A DNA stretch of 49,211 nucleotides from Bdellovibrionales bacterium (GTDB lineage Bacteria; Bdellovibrionota; Bdellovibrionia; Bdellovibrionales; JAMPXM01): assembly GCA_005808505.1 (NCBI GenBank), contig SYLX01000135.1, positions 1 through 49,211 of the forward strand, in the 5' to 3' direction. This document shows positions 8,880 to 15,988 of this stretch, one piece after another. The notes below the pieces were generated by a model. The model was not told the origin of the DNA. It worked only from the letters and a program-made list of their open reading frames with translations, and made no database searches. How positions within the stretch are numbered: position 1 is the stretch's first letter; each line of letters starts with the position of its first letter. The translations under genes and the position numbers were made by a program.

Positions 8880-9335
8880 TGATATTCCTCTTTGATTGGC
8901 AGTGTTCAATGAATGAGAATTGCAACTCGCCAGCCGGCTCGCTCATGCGTTTATTGTTATTGATCGTGGGACATTCGACAGTCGATCAACCGAGTCTACA
9001 ATTTTGAGACACACCCGCGGCTCGCGCGTGTCTCAAAAGGAGATGCAGAGGCAACCTCAACCCAAAAGAGACCCTAAGGCTTCGAGCCCGAGGGTTCGCG
9101 CGTGGGACACATGGCTTCGTTCAAGCCTTTGTCGGTGCCTCCTTGCTTTCGTTAAAACGCCGGTTTGCTGCTCGTGACGATTTACCTAGCCGTTCTCACG
9201 CGGCGAACGTTTAAAACTGCGTAAACGAGTCCAGTTTTGAATCTTCCTGATACGGAAATCTCTGATTTGTCGCGACTCCCAGTGTCTCAAGCTAACATGA
9301 TGTCAGATGTTGAACGTTAAAGGAGAGTTTCGGCA
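8880..9335. other. 456-base intergenic region with long palindrome
   Basis: This is the divergent promoter region between two lipoprotein genes. The one open frame here (8920-9177) looks spurious. A long inverted repeat, TTTTGAGACAC (9002-9012) and GTGTCTCAAAA (9028-9038), encloses a smaller CGCG/CGCG stem (9016-9019 and 9023-9026). It has no T-run, so it is not a classical terminator. GTGTCTCAA recurs once near 9281-9289, about 50 bases before the plus-strand gene. AAAGGAGAG before 9336 is a strong ribosome-binding site. Confidence 0.5.
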
Positions 9336-10073
9336 ATGAAGGCACCTACATCTCGGCAACTAGGATTAGCGTTAGTCGGTCTTGGATTCATTTTCATTAT
9401 CTCGTTTCAAAACTGCTCGGTTCGCCGGCTCGATGGCGCTGAGTTAGCAAGCGCTACGCTCAACGGTCGCTCCACTGGTCAAAATCCAACGCCGACACCT
9501 TCGCGAAGCGCTAGCTGTTCGGCTGATAATCTCCAACAAACCATTACCCAGGGAACTTTGATCGGAACAGCGGACGCCTCGACGGCGGTCATCCGCTCGA
9601 CCTACGCACGAATGGACCGTTCCTCCGAGGCGGACCTCTTATTCGTCTTAACTTCCGCTTGCGTTGGGAAGAACCATTACACCACCTCCACCTCAGCTTG
9701 TTACGCGATCTCAATGCCGCACTTACATGCCGGAATTACAATTGAGTGCTCGTCGACTGCGAACGCTACTGCTTGTGAGAACTACACTGAAGGTGAAACG
9801 GTCGACCTCACGGTCAACAACGACAAATCGAGAGGGATTAAATTCAACGCGGCCTTCTACAGTGCTGCTGGTGCAAAAAGCTATGCGCACCCGACGATGA
9901 AGAAGGGAACGATCAAATTCGTAAAATTGCCTACGCTCGCCAATGGCGGCATCGTCACACTTGAGCTTAGAGGTTTTGAATTCGTGGATCTGAGTGACAG
10001 CACGAAAACATTTAAGTTCGATGGAACATACTCGGCGGAAATCGTTACGAAGAGTTGCTCTGGCGGCCTTTGA
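9336..10073 (+). CDS. F-Q-N-C lipoprotein, unknown function
   Basis: This 245-residue protein has a strong ribosome-binding site (AAAGGAGAG, 8 bases before the ATG). The signal core is I-F-I-I-S-F-Q-N-C, making Cys27 the lipidation site. A Thr/Pro/Ser spacer (residues 47-58) leads to a compact domain with at least five further Cys (S-C-S-A-D, S-A-C-V-G, S-A-C-Y, I-E-C-S, T-A-C-E-N, K-S-C-S). This arrangement suggests a disulfide-stabilised beta-sandwich in the periplasm or on the surface. I recognise no family. It is divergently arranged with the 7806-8879 lipoprotein, and the two share only the lipobox. Confidence 0.85.
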   Translation: MKAPTSRQLGLALVGLGFIFIISFQNCSVRRLDGAELASATLNGRSTGQNPTPTPSRSASCSADNLQQTITQGTLIGTADASTAVIRSTYARMDRSSEADLLFVLTSACVGKNHYTTSTSACYAISMPHLHAGITIECSSTANATACENYTEGETVDLTVNNDKSRGIKFNAAFYSAAGAKSYAHPTMKKGTIKFVKLPTLANGGIVTLELRGFEFVDLSDSTKTFKFDGTYSAEIVTKSCSGGL

Positions 10074-10094
10074 TAAGCAGACGGATGCTAGCTC

Positions 10095-10163
10095 TAGGTG
10101 TTCTATGGACGAACACCTAAGAAATTCGGGCGCCAATCTCCCCAACACCGGATCATGGCGCCC
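10095..10163. other. two hairpins between convergent genes
   Basis: TAGGTGTTC/GAACACCTA (10095-10103, 10111-10119) and GGGCGCCA/TGGCGCCC (10128-10135, 10156-10163) are perfect inverted repeats between the ends of a plus- and a minus-strand gene. They probably help end transcription, although neither is followed by a T-run. On the minus strand a weaker TTCAG/CTGAA stem with six T residues lies nearer the downstream gene's stop (about 10177-10212). Confidence 0.45.
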
Positions 10164-10215
10164 GCCCCTCCCGAACCAAAAAATTCAGGAAGATTTCGGA
10201 TCTACAATCTGAAAA

Positions 10216-10722
10216 TTACAGACGCTGCAAAGTCATCTTTGTGAATCCAGCTTCAACGCCGAATCCTTCGAGAACTTGGAGCGAAATTTCGAGAGCGAGC
10301 TCAGGCGAATCAACTTTGAGTGCCGTGAACGCCCCGACACCGCCGATAACCGCTGCACGACCTGAAGCTACGATGTACTCGCCAAAGAGTGCGCGAGGAG
10401 ACGAGCCGATCAATGTGATGTTAGCGGCGCCGCCAGCGAAGCGGAACGAACCGAAGCCAACGACAGGTCCCAAAGGCTCAGTCTGCATATTCACGCGAAC
10501 TTTGCGGTTGTACGTGTTGCCCTCGTTATCTTGGCAGTGAAGCTCGCCGGTTGCGCGGCTAGTGAAGCTACCGACGATGATTTGGAAACCTTCAGCCGTA
10601 CCTTCGAAGTCGAGGCCGCAAGCCCATACCGTTTGAGAATCCTCAACTTGGTCGTGCGCTTGAGCCGCAACAGATGTGAATCCAACGAGCGCCATAGCAG
10701 CGAGAGCGAGCAAACGTTTCAT
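10216..10722 (-). CDS. small secreted protein
   Basis: This 168-residue protein has a clear Sec signal peptide (K-R-L-L-A-L-A-A-M-A-L-V-G-F with cleavage near A-Q-A-H) and a good ribosome-binding site (AGGAGAAGAACC before the ATG). The mature part has two Cys (W-A-C-G-L, E-L-H-C-Q), probably a disulfide, and an alternating hydrophobic, Gly-rich pattern of beta strands. No family recognised. The gene is transcribed away from the TIGR02147 regulator across a palindrome-rich intergenic region, which suggests that the regulator or its partner controls it. Confidence 0.85.
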   Translation of the reverse strand: MKRLLALAAMALVGFTSVAAQAHDQVEDSQTVWACGLDFEGTAEGFQIIVGSFTSRATGELHCQDNEGNTYNRKVRVNMQTEPLGPVVGFGSFRFAGGAANITLIGSSPRALFGEYIVASGRAAVIGGVGAFTALKVDSPELALEISLQVLEGFGVEAGFTKMTLQRL

Positions 10723-10831
10723 GGTTCTTCTCCTTAGTTTTTACAAAATCGTTTTTAAACTTTTTCGGTCGCGGCGTTCATCCTCGCCCGACCGTCTTTT
10801 CCGTTTCGTTTCCTGTTCCCGAAATCTGAAT

Positions 10832-10849
10832 TGTTTAGGGCCCTAAACA
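10832..10849. promoter_or_regulatory. 18-base perfect palindrome, probable operator
   Basis: TGTTTAGGGCCCTAAACA is perfectly self-complementary with no spacer. It lies about 110 bases upstream of the minus-strand secreted-protein gene and about 180 bases before the regulator's chosen start. Its two-fold symmetry is typical of a dimeric repressor site. A TTG codon at 10831, just before it, could extend the regulator frame, but that would place all the operators inside coding sequence. Confidence 0.55.
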
Positions 10850-10909
10850 CTTCCCGTTTCGAGTCGGAGCAGGGTTTATCCGCGACTCCCCTCGTGAGCA
10901 AGCCCCATT

Positions 10910-10958
10910 CGAAACACTTCGTTTCGTTTTCCAAACTCGAAACAGATCGTTTCGAGTT
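10910..10958. promoter_or_regulatory. paired CGAAAC-N5-GTTTCG inverted repeats
   Basis: Two sites share the same architecture: CGAAAC-ACTTC-GTTTCG at 10910-10926, and AACTCGAAAC-AGATC-GTTTCGAGTT at 10934-10958 (10-base arms). Both have 5-base spacers, and their centres are 28 bases apart. Extra GTTTCG half-sites occur at 10803 and 10856. The cluster lies between divergent genes and just upstream of the TIGR02147 regulator, consistent with autoregulation. The binding protein is inferred, not shown. Confidence 0.6.
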
Positions 10959-11025
10959 GACCAATTCGCCTTTTTTTGGAAAAACCTGCGGCGAACTAAG
11001 GACCACGAAGGATTTTAGACGCGTG

Positions 11026-11784
11026 ATGTACGACGGTCGTCTCATCTTGCTGCAGGAACTGACAGCGAGAAAACAAAGAAACTCTTCCTACAGCTTGCGA
11101 GCATTTGCGCGCGATCTTGGAGTCAGTGCGGCCGCCCTTTCGCAATACATGTCACGCAAGCGCGAGCTTTCACCTAAGAACCGTCGCTCTATCGCGACTC
11201 GGATGAAGCTCTCTCCGCTTGAACAAAAACAACTCGAAGCGAAGCCGCGTGAATTGACCCACGAAGAAGCCAGTCACGAATCTCTGAACGAAGATCAATT
11301 CCGCCTAATTGGTGATTGGTTATCTCTTGCCGTTTTGAATTTGGCCCGCCTCCGCGAGAATCGTGCGGAAGCCAAGTGGATCGCCAACCGGCTCGGCGTT
11401 CCACTTGGAGAAGCAACCGACGTGCTCGATCGGCTTCTCCGACTCAACCTCGTAGAGATCAAAGAAAAAAAGCTCGTGCGAACATCAAAGCCGCTGACGA
11501 CAACTAGCGATATTCCTTCCGAGGCAATTCAAAAATATCATCTTGGTCTTCTCCGCAAAGCCGAACGAGCATTGCTCGATCTTCCCGTCACCGAGCGCGA
11601 CGTGACTTCGATCACAATGCCGACGGATCCCGAAAAACTTCTCGAAGCAAAGAAGATCCTGAAGCGCACCGCCCACCGAATCGCGAAACTTGTAGCGACC
11701 GACGCCGCCTCAGAAGTTCACGTTTTATCTATGCAACTCTTTCCCCTCACTCAGGACCATAACCCTAAAAGGAAATCCCTATGA
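11026..11784 (+). CDS. TIGR02147/DUF4423-type regulator
   Basis: This protein has 252 residues from the ATG at 11026; GTG at 11023 is equally possible. AAGGA lies upstream, and the frame's earlier TTG start would swallow the operator region. The N-terminal block, Y-S-L-R-A-F-A-R-D-L-G-V-S followed by L-S-Q-Y-M-S-R-K-R-E-L-S, matches the helix-turn-helix-like opening of the TIGR02147 family. A central part (W-L-S-L-A-V-L-N-L and I-A-N-R-L-G-V) resembles the second winged-helix-like DUF4423 region. The family is expanded in Bdellovibrio and Fibrobacter, with largely unknown targets. The stop overlaps the next start by four bases (ATGA), so regulator and secreted HExxH protein are made together. 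Confidence 0.82.
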   Translation: MYDGRLILLQELTARKQRNSSYSLRAFARDLGVSAAALSQYMSRKRELSPKNRRSIATRMKLSPLEQKQLEAKPRELTHEEASHESLNEDQFRLIGDWLSLAVLNLARLRENRAEAKWIANRLGVPLGEATDVLDRLLRLNLVEIKEKKLVRTSKPLTTTSDIPSEAIQKYHLGLLRKAERALLDLPVTERDVTSITMPTDPEKLLEAKKILKRTAHRIAKLVATDAASEVHVLSMQLFPLTQDHNPKRKSL

Positions 11785-12770
11785 GCCGCCATCTTCTTCC
11801 CCTCGTCCTTGCGTGCTTGCAAGTTTTCGCGACCCTTCCGGCAAAAGCCGGTGGCGATTACGTTGGTAACGGCGGCGGGCTCGCGGAGAAAAACATTCTC
11901 TTCGCCTGGAACAACGTCGCTAAGTACGCGCGCTTATGCCTTGAAGTCAGCAGCTGCCGCTTAAGCCAAGCCGAGCGCGAGCTTCTCGCCGATATCGAAG
12001 CCGCGATGAAGAAAGAACTCAAAAGTGACGATCCGATCCAATTCGCTTCGGAGAAGAAGCAGCCCGGGTTCTTCCGCATCGACGGAGAAATCAAGGTCGC
12101 TAAAACAGGAAGCAAGATTGGATCCGTCATTTACGTCAATAAGGACATGATCTACACCAAGAACGCGTTCGACCAAATCGAGCCTATGTCGATTGCAAGT
12201 GCGCTCGCGATGCTCATACACGAAGTAGGTCATCACGTATCAAAAGCTTCACACGAAGCGCTCGACCTCTTAGGCGTAAAAGTATCCATGTTCCTTCAGA
12301 ACCAAATCCAAACTACGCCGTTTCTCCCTTGGAGCGATCAAATCTCTGCAACCATCGTTCAATCGACGGTGATGAAGTCATTCCCTCAGATCCTGCTCCA
12401 TGTCGGGGATGAAGTCCTCGATATGTCGAAGGCTTTTCACGACACGGTCTTTTGCCCGGAAGCTACGATTCCGATTTTGATTCTTCCCTTTCCCGACATC
12501 CAAGTCGGCGGTCGTCGTCCTGAAGGCACGCTCTATCATAATGTTCACTGGGAGCGATCGGAGCGTGAAGGACTCGAGGGGAATTTCACCATTCTCGGTA
12601 ACCTCACGCATATCTGTCCAGCCGACATGCAACAGTTCGCGGGCGTAAACTCGTTCGTTTACCGAATTTCGTTCTCAACGGTGGAACAAGACGGCAAACC
12701 CAAGCTTCGTCAGGAAACCGTCCGCATGGAGCAAGCTTACGAGCCTTGGTACAAGGTCATCAAATTTTGA
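11781..12770 (+). CDS. secreted HExxH protein, putative metallopeptidase
   Basis: This 329-residue protein has a signal peptide (L-L-P-L-V-L-A-C-L-Q-V-F-A, cleavage near A-K-A-G). The mature end G-G-D-Y-V-G-N-G-G-G resembles a start I associate with Bdellovibrio exported proteins. H147-E-V-G-H151 within M-L-I-H-E-V-G-H-H-V fits the zinc-binding HExxH motif. It follows a hydrophobic helix as in zincins, but the third ligand is unclear because the downstream His sits one residue off the metzincin spacing. Four Cys could form disulfides. Peptidase activity is inference. Its start overlaps the regulator's stop by four bases, suggesting that the regulator may sense or control something this protein does in the envelope. 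Confidence 0.8.
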   Translation: MSRHLLPLVLACLQVFATLPAKAGGDYVGNGGGLAEKNILFAWNNVAKYARLCLEVSSCRLSQAERELLADIEAAMKKELKSDDPIQFASEKKQPGFFRIDGEIKVAKTGSKIGSVIYVNKDMIYTKNAFDQIEPMSIASALAMLIHEVGHHVSKASHEALDLLGVKVSMFLQNQIQTTPFLPWSDQISATIVQSTVMKSFPQILLHVGDEVLDMSKAFHDTVFCPEATIPILILPFPDIQVGGRRPEGTLYHNVHWERSEREGLEGNFTILGNLTHICPADMQQFAGVNSFVYRISFSTVEQDGKPKLRQETVRMEQAYEPWYKVIKF

Positions 12771-12791
12771 GTCTTTATCCCCAAAAGAAAA

Positions 12792-12815
12792 AGGCCGAAG
12801 CACTCGCTTCGGCCT
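12792..12815. terminator. rho-independent terminator
   Basis: This is a perfect 10-base stem, AGGCCGAAGC/GCTTCGGCCT, with an ACTC loop. On the minus strand it is followed by TTTTTCTTTT, ending the terC-like gene. It can also act for the converging plus-strand gene. Confidence 0.85.
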
Positions 12816-12843
12816 CTCTATGCAATTCAATTCCGTATTAGCT

Positions 12844-13554
12844 TCAGGGTTTCTTTTTGAAGCGCTCTTGGTTGTAGACGAACCGCATTTGCAAGAGCTC
12901 CACTAGAAGCGCAAACGCCATCGGTAGATAGATGTAGCCTTTCGGTACGTGACCACCGAAGCCTTCAACTCCAAGCGTGACGCCGATCGTGATCAAGAAC
13001 GACAAAGCAAGAATCTTCAAAGTGGTGTGACGCTGAACGAACGAAGCGATCGTGCCGGAGAAGATCAGGACCAAGACAAATGAGACGATGACTGATGAGT
13101 AGATGACCCAAAGGTTATCCGTCAAACCTACAGCGGTGATGACAGAGTCAATCGAGAAGACGATATCGAGCGCTAAGATCTGCAAGACGGCCGACGAAAA
13201 CGAAAGCTTGGCCGCACCAGCGTTTTCTTCTGCATGATCTGGCCCCGACTCAACAACGTGGTGGATCTCTTTTACCGCCTTATAGAGCAGGAAGCCGCCA
13301 CCCACTAAAAGAATCAAACTCTTGTAGCTAAAGCTTCCGATCACGGGTTCGTTCAGCTTCACGATGTAGGCAGCACCCAATAAGAGGAGCAGTCGAGCCC
13401 CGAGGGCCATCGCTAGTCCAATGATGCGTACTTTATTTCTTTTTGCCTTTTCAACTCGATCGGTCACGATCGAGATGAGCAAAACGTTGTCGATGCCGAG
13501 TACGAGTTCCAAACCAACAAGAAGAGCAAATGTCGCAAGTAGATTATAATCCAT
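12844..13554 (-). CDS. TerC family integral membrane protein
   Basis: This 236-residue polytopic inner-membrane protein has about seven hydrophobic segments. The two family hallmarks with acidic residues in the membrane are present: E-L-V-L-G-I-D-N (residues 16-23) and D-I-V-F-S-I-D-S near residue 133. TerC/Alx-type proteins are linked to tellurite resistance, metal (Mn) export and pH response; which applies here cannot be told. The loop between helices contains H-H-V-V-E-S-G-P-D-H, a possible metal-binding stretch. It lies 46 bases downstream of a TPR protein gene on the same strand, possibly one operon, with no strong ribosome-binding site of its own. Confidence 0.93.
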   Translation of the reverse strand: MDYNLLATFALLVGLELVLGIDNVLLISIVTDRVEKAKRNKVRIIGLAMALGARLLLLLGAAYIVKLNEPVIGSFSYKSLILLVGGGFLLYKAVKEIHHVVESGPDHAEENAGAAKLSFSSAVLQILALDIVFSIDSVITAVGLTDNLWVIYSSVIVSFVLVLIFSGTIASFVQRHTTLKILALSFLITIGVTLGVEGFGGHVPKGYIYLPMAFALLVELLQMRFVYNQERFKKKP

Positions 13555-13600
13555 GCTGCGATGCTAACGAACGCTGCGTCTTCTGTCAGTCGAAACTCCT

Positions 13601-14407
13601 CTACGGAGAAGGCTGTTTTCGGATTTGCTCAATCCGGTCTTCGATAAAACGAATCATCTCATTCTGCGAAGGGACAACGACCCGATCCTGGCCGTTGAGA
13701 TAACCCCGAAGAGCTGCTTCATAATAGGGCAAAGCCTCTTTCGAACGACCGAGATCGTAAAAGGTATTAGCAATATTGAGCTTGGGTGCGGATCTCAACG
13801 ACGGATCGGTAGTGGATTTTTTCTCTAAGTCTAAATACAGATCGAGCGATTTCTCTAATTCGTTCAAGTAATTGTAATAGGCAGCTGCCTGAAACTGGAT
13901 TTCTTCGCGTGGATAAAAGTCGTGGATCATCTCTAGAAGAGGCTCTTTGTAACGAGCGCGATCTTCAGGATCTTTCAGACGCGAGCGTAAGTAAGAAATC
14001 AGCAGATCGGCATCCTGCCTTTGATCGTTTGCCATGAGCTCGCGGTAAAATTTCCTCGGGTCTTCATCAAGTTCGCAATCCTCACCTTGAAAACACCGAT
14101 GAACGAACGATTTAAAGTTCCCGGCGGTCAGTAAATTCCTTTCCGATTTCACCTTTTCGTTTTTATGTTTCTGCGATTCTGGCGTTGTTTCGGACGCGAT
14201 CAAATTTTTGAGAGTTGCTTTTTCGGATTGAGCATCAAGCCCAGGTAAATGGCGGGACTCACCCATTGCACCCGCGGAAAAGCCTAAGTCCGATTGAGTT
14301 TTCGCTGAGTCGGAAGCTGGCAGAGTCGACACGTCTTTCGCCCGCAAGACCGCGAAGAGAACGATGATGCCGATTCCGGCTAGGAGTGCCGAAATGATGA
14401 GTTTCAT
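13601..14407 (-). CDS. membrane-anchored TPR protein
   Basis: This 268-residue protein starts at the ATG at 14407, which places a membrane anchor (L-I-I-S-A-L-L-A-G-I-G-I-I-V-L-F-A-V) at the very N-terminus. The frame's upstream 54 codons are basic and have no signal. A charged low-complexity spacer (30-100) precedes a helical region. The segments A-A-Y-Y-N-Y-L-N-E-L-E-K-S-L and A-N-T-F-Y-D-L-G-R-S-K-E-A-L-P-Y-Y have the spacing of tetratricopeptide repeats, a protein-interaction fold. No closer assignment is possible. The ribosome-binding site is weak and overlaps a hairpin (TGCTCCC/GGGAGCA, near 14429-14453), which could limit translation. Confidence 0.75.
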   Translation of the reverse strand: MKLIISALLAGIGIIVLFAVLRAKDVSTLPASDSAKTQSDLGFSAGAMGESRHLPGLDAQSEKATLKNLIASETTPESQKHKNEKVKSERNLLTAGNFKSFVHRCFQGEDCELDEDPRKFYRELMANDQRQDADLLISYLRSRLKDPEDRARYKEPLLEMIHDFYPREEIQFQAAAYYNYLNELEKSLDLYLDLEKKSTTDPSLRSAPKLNIANTFYDLGRSKEALPYYEAALRGYLNGQDRVVVPSQNEMIRFIEDRIEQIRKQPSP

Positions 14408-14465
14408 GGCTGAGAGATTAACAGGGTTGCTCCCCGGAAGACACCAGGGAGCAGAAAAGAAAAAC

Positions 14466-14981
14466 TTAAGGGCAGATGCCTTGAATCGTTTCGATTCCGA
14501 ATGACCATGTGATGATCTTCGCGTTTTGCGCCGATCCACCGGCGGAATTCGTGAGTGCGTAGTCACCACCGCTCGTGCGCTTTACGTTGGTCTTGCACGT
14601 AGCGTACTTTCCGCTCATTCCGTTCGCTACGTAGCGGAAAGTGAGTTCGCCTTTGCCGTTGCGATCGATGTTGCCTTGCAGGGACAGAGCCTGGATACCT
14701 TGCTGTTCTTCAAGAACGACTCCTTGAGCCACTTGGTTCAAGCGGAAAGTTTTCCGGGCCGGACGATCTGCGCTACGGTTGACCCACTCAAGCGCAGAAG
14801 GTGTCCCGTCCGCATTTTCAACTACGGTGAGATCAGCCGTGCTCGCATCACGATCGTTCGAGATCGTGACAAGCTTTGTGCCCTCGGTTGTGAAGTCGAA
14901 AGCTTCAACAGCTTCGTCGGCAATTGATGTCGAGGCGATGGAAAGAGTCGCGCCCATCGCGAAGAAAAATTTAGTCAGCAT
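14466..14981 (-). CDS. small secreted protein
   Basis: This 171-residue protein has a Sec signal peptide (F-F-F-A-M-G-A-T-L-S-I-A-S-T-S-I-A-D) and a very strong ribosome-binding site (AAGGAGGAG, 5 bases before the ATG), suggesting high expression. The mature protein is beta-rich with two Cys (A-T-C-K-T and the C-terminal I-C-P) likely to pair. No family recognised. It precedes the TPR protein gene by 58 bases on the same strand. Confidence 0.8.
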   Translation of the reverse strand: MLTKFFFAMGATLSIASTSIADEAVEAFDFTTEGTKLVTISNDRDASTADLTVVENADGTPSALEWVNRSADRPARKTFRLNQVAQGVVLEEQQGIQALSLQGNIDRNGKGELTFRYVANGMSGKYATCKTNVKRTSGGDYALTNSAGGSAQNAKIITWSFGIETIQGICP

Positions 14982-15066
14982 ACACTCCTCCTTGAGTAGA
15001 AAAAGCGTACCTGCCTCCGTGCGATCGACAAAACAAAAAATGACGTCTTTGACGCAACGGAGTCCA

Positions 15067-15099
15067 TCGCGACGGTGAAAAACGTTTCGACCGTCGCGA
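15067..15099 (-). terminator. probable terminator hairpin
   Basis: TCGCGACGGT and ACCGTCGCGA form a perfect 10-base stem around a 13-base loop. It lies just downstream of the methyltransferase gene on its strand. No T-run follows, so intrinsic termination is uncertain. Confidence 0.5.
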
Positions 15100-15121
15100 C
15101 CCGCCTCAATTGCCTGATCAA

Positions 15122-15856
15122 CTATTGCTTTCGATGGAAAATCCAGACTCGCACCATTTTGCTTCCGAGAAACCGGGTCCAGTTTTCACGAAGCGCGCAG
15201 AACTCTTCGTCCGCTTCGCCATCAGCCGTAAAACTGAGTGAGAAACCCGCACGCTTCGCGGTTTCCACGATTTGTTTTTCGGTGTGGGGAAAACTTTCGA
15301 GATGAATCTCCTCGCCACTGTTGGGATCGCGAAAATGGGCGAAAACTCCGGAGCTCGTTCGTTCAGGATGGATCTCCGAGATAAAAAGTTCGCCCGAACT
15401 TTTTAGGCTCGCCGCCGCTTTGGCGAAGAATGCGTCGAGGTCTTTAAAATGCTCAAGAGCCAAACTGACGATGACCGCATCGAAGTCTTCGACCTGATGC
15501 TCGAGTTTCAGGAAATCGCCGTGGATCGGTTGAAACGCGGGATCGGGAATTTTCTCTCGCGCCTTCGCAAGCATTCCGGCCGAAAGATCAATCCCCCAAA
15601 CGAAGTTACCCTGGTGGATAAGTCTCTTCGTATGTCGGCCGGTCCCGCAGGCAACTTCTAAAACTTTTTTATTTACGACACGACCGTAGGCGAGCGGAAA
15701 GACGCGATCATCCATCGCGACCGTCGGATTGGGATAAAGGTCGTAAAATTCCGACCACCGGTCATAACCCGATTGATTGTCGGCGTTTTGCTTTTCATTC
15801 GACGGTGCCGTGTTATTTAGTTTTGAAGAGTTCGATGAATTGAACGGATTAGACAT
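15122..15856 (-). CDS. class I SAM-dependent methyltransferase
   Basis: This 244-residue protein has AGGGGA about 7 bases before the ATG. Motif I, V-L-E-V-A-C-G-T-G-R-H (residues 65-75), binds S-adenosylmethionine. The acidic end of strand 2 (W-G-I-D-L-S) and the strand-4 region (F-D-A-V-I-V-S-L-A-L-E-H-F) follow in the order of a Methyltransf_11/25 fold. A disordered Ser/Asn-rich N-terminus of about 30 residues precedes the fold. The C-terminal half (L-F-I-S-E-I-H-P) is like UbiE/small-molecule methyltransferases. The substrate is unknown, and neighbours give no clue. Confidence 0.9.
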   Translation of the reverse strand: MSNPFNSSNSSKLNNTAPSNEKQNADNQSGYDRWSEFYDLYPNPTVAMDDRVFPLAYGRVVNKKVLEVACGTGRHTKRLIHQGNFVWGIDLSAGMLAKAREKIPDPAFQPIHGDFLKLEHQVEDFDAVIVSLALEHFKDLDAFFAKAAASLKSSGELFISEIHPERTSSGVFAHFRDPNSGEEIHLESFPHTEKQIVETAKRAGFSLSFTADGEADEEFCALRENWTRFLGSKMVRVWIFHRKQ

Positions 15857-15988
15857 ACTGATCCCCTTTATTCCCGTTTACCCGTACGGAAAGGGGCATG
15901 AACAAAGCTGCGCCACAGCTATGGCCTAAGATTGCCTCAACTCAACGGTGAATTCAACCTCTCTCCATGTTGAAGCCGAGTCCGTGAT

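Noticed and set aside
8920-9177. 85-codon frame in the gap between two lipoprotein genes
   Set aside because: It runs through the long palindrome, has Arg/Ser-rich random-looking composition and no ribosome-binding site.
10831-11025. TTG-initiated extension of the TIGR02147 regulator by 65 codons
   Set aside because: It would place all palindromes in coding sequence, has no family-like residues, and the family's conserved start lies near 11026.
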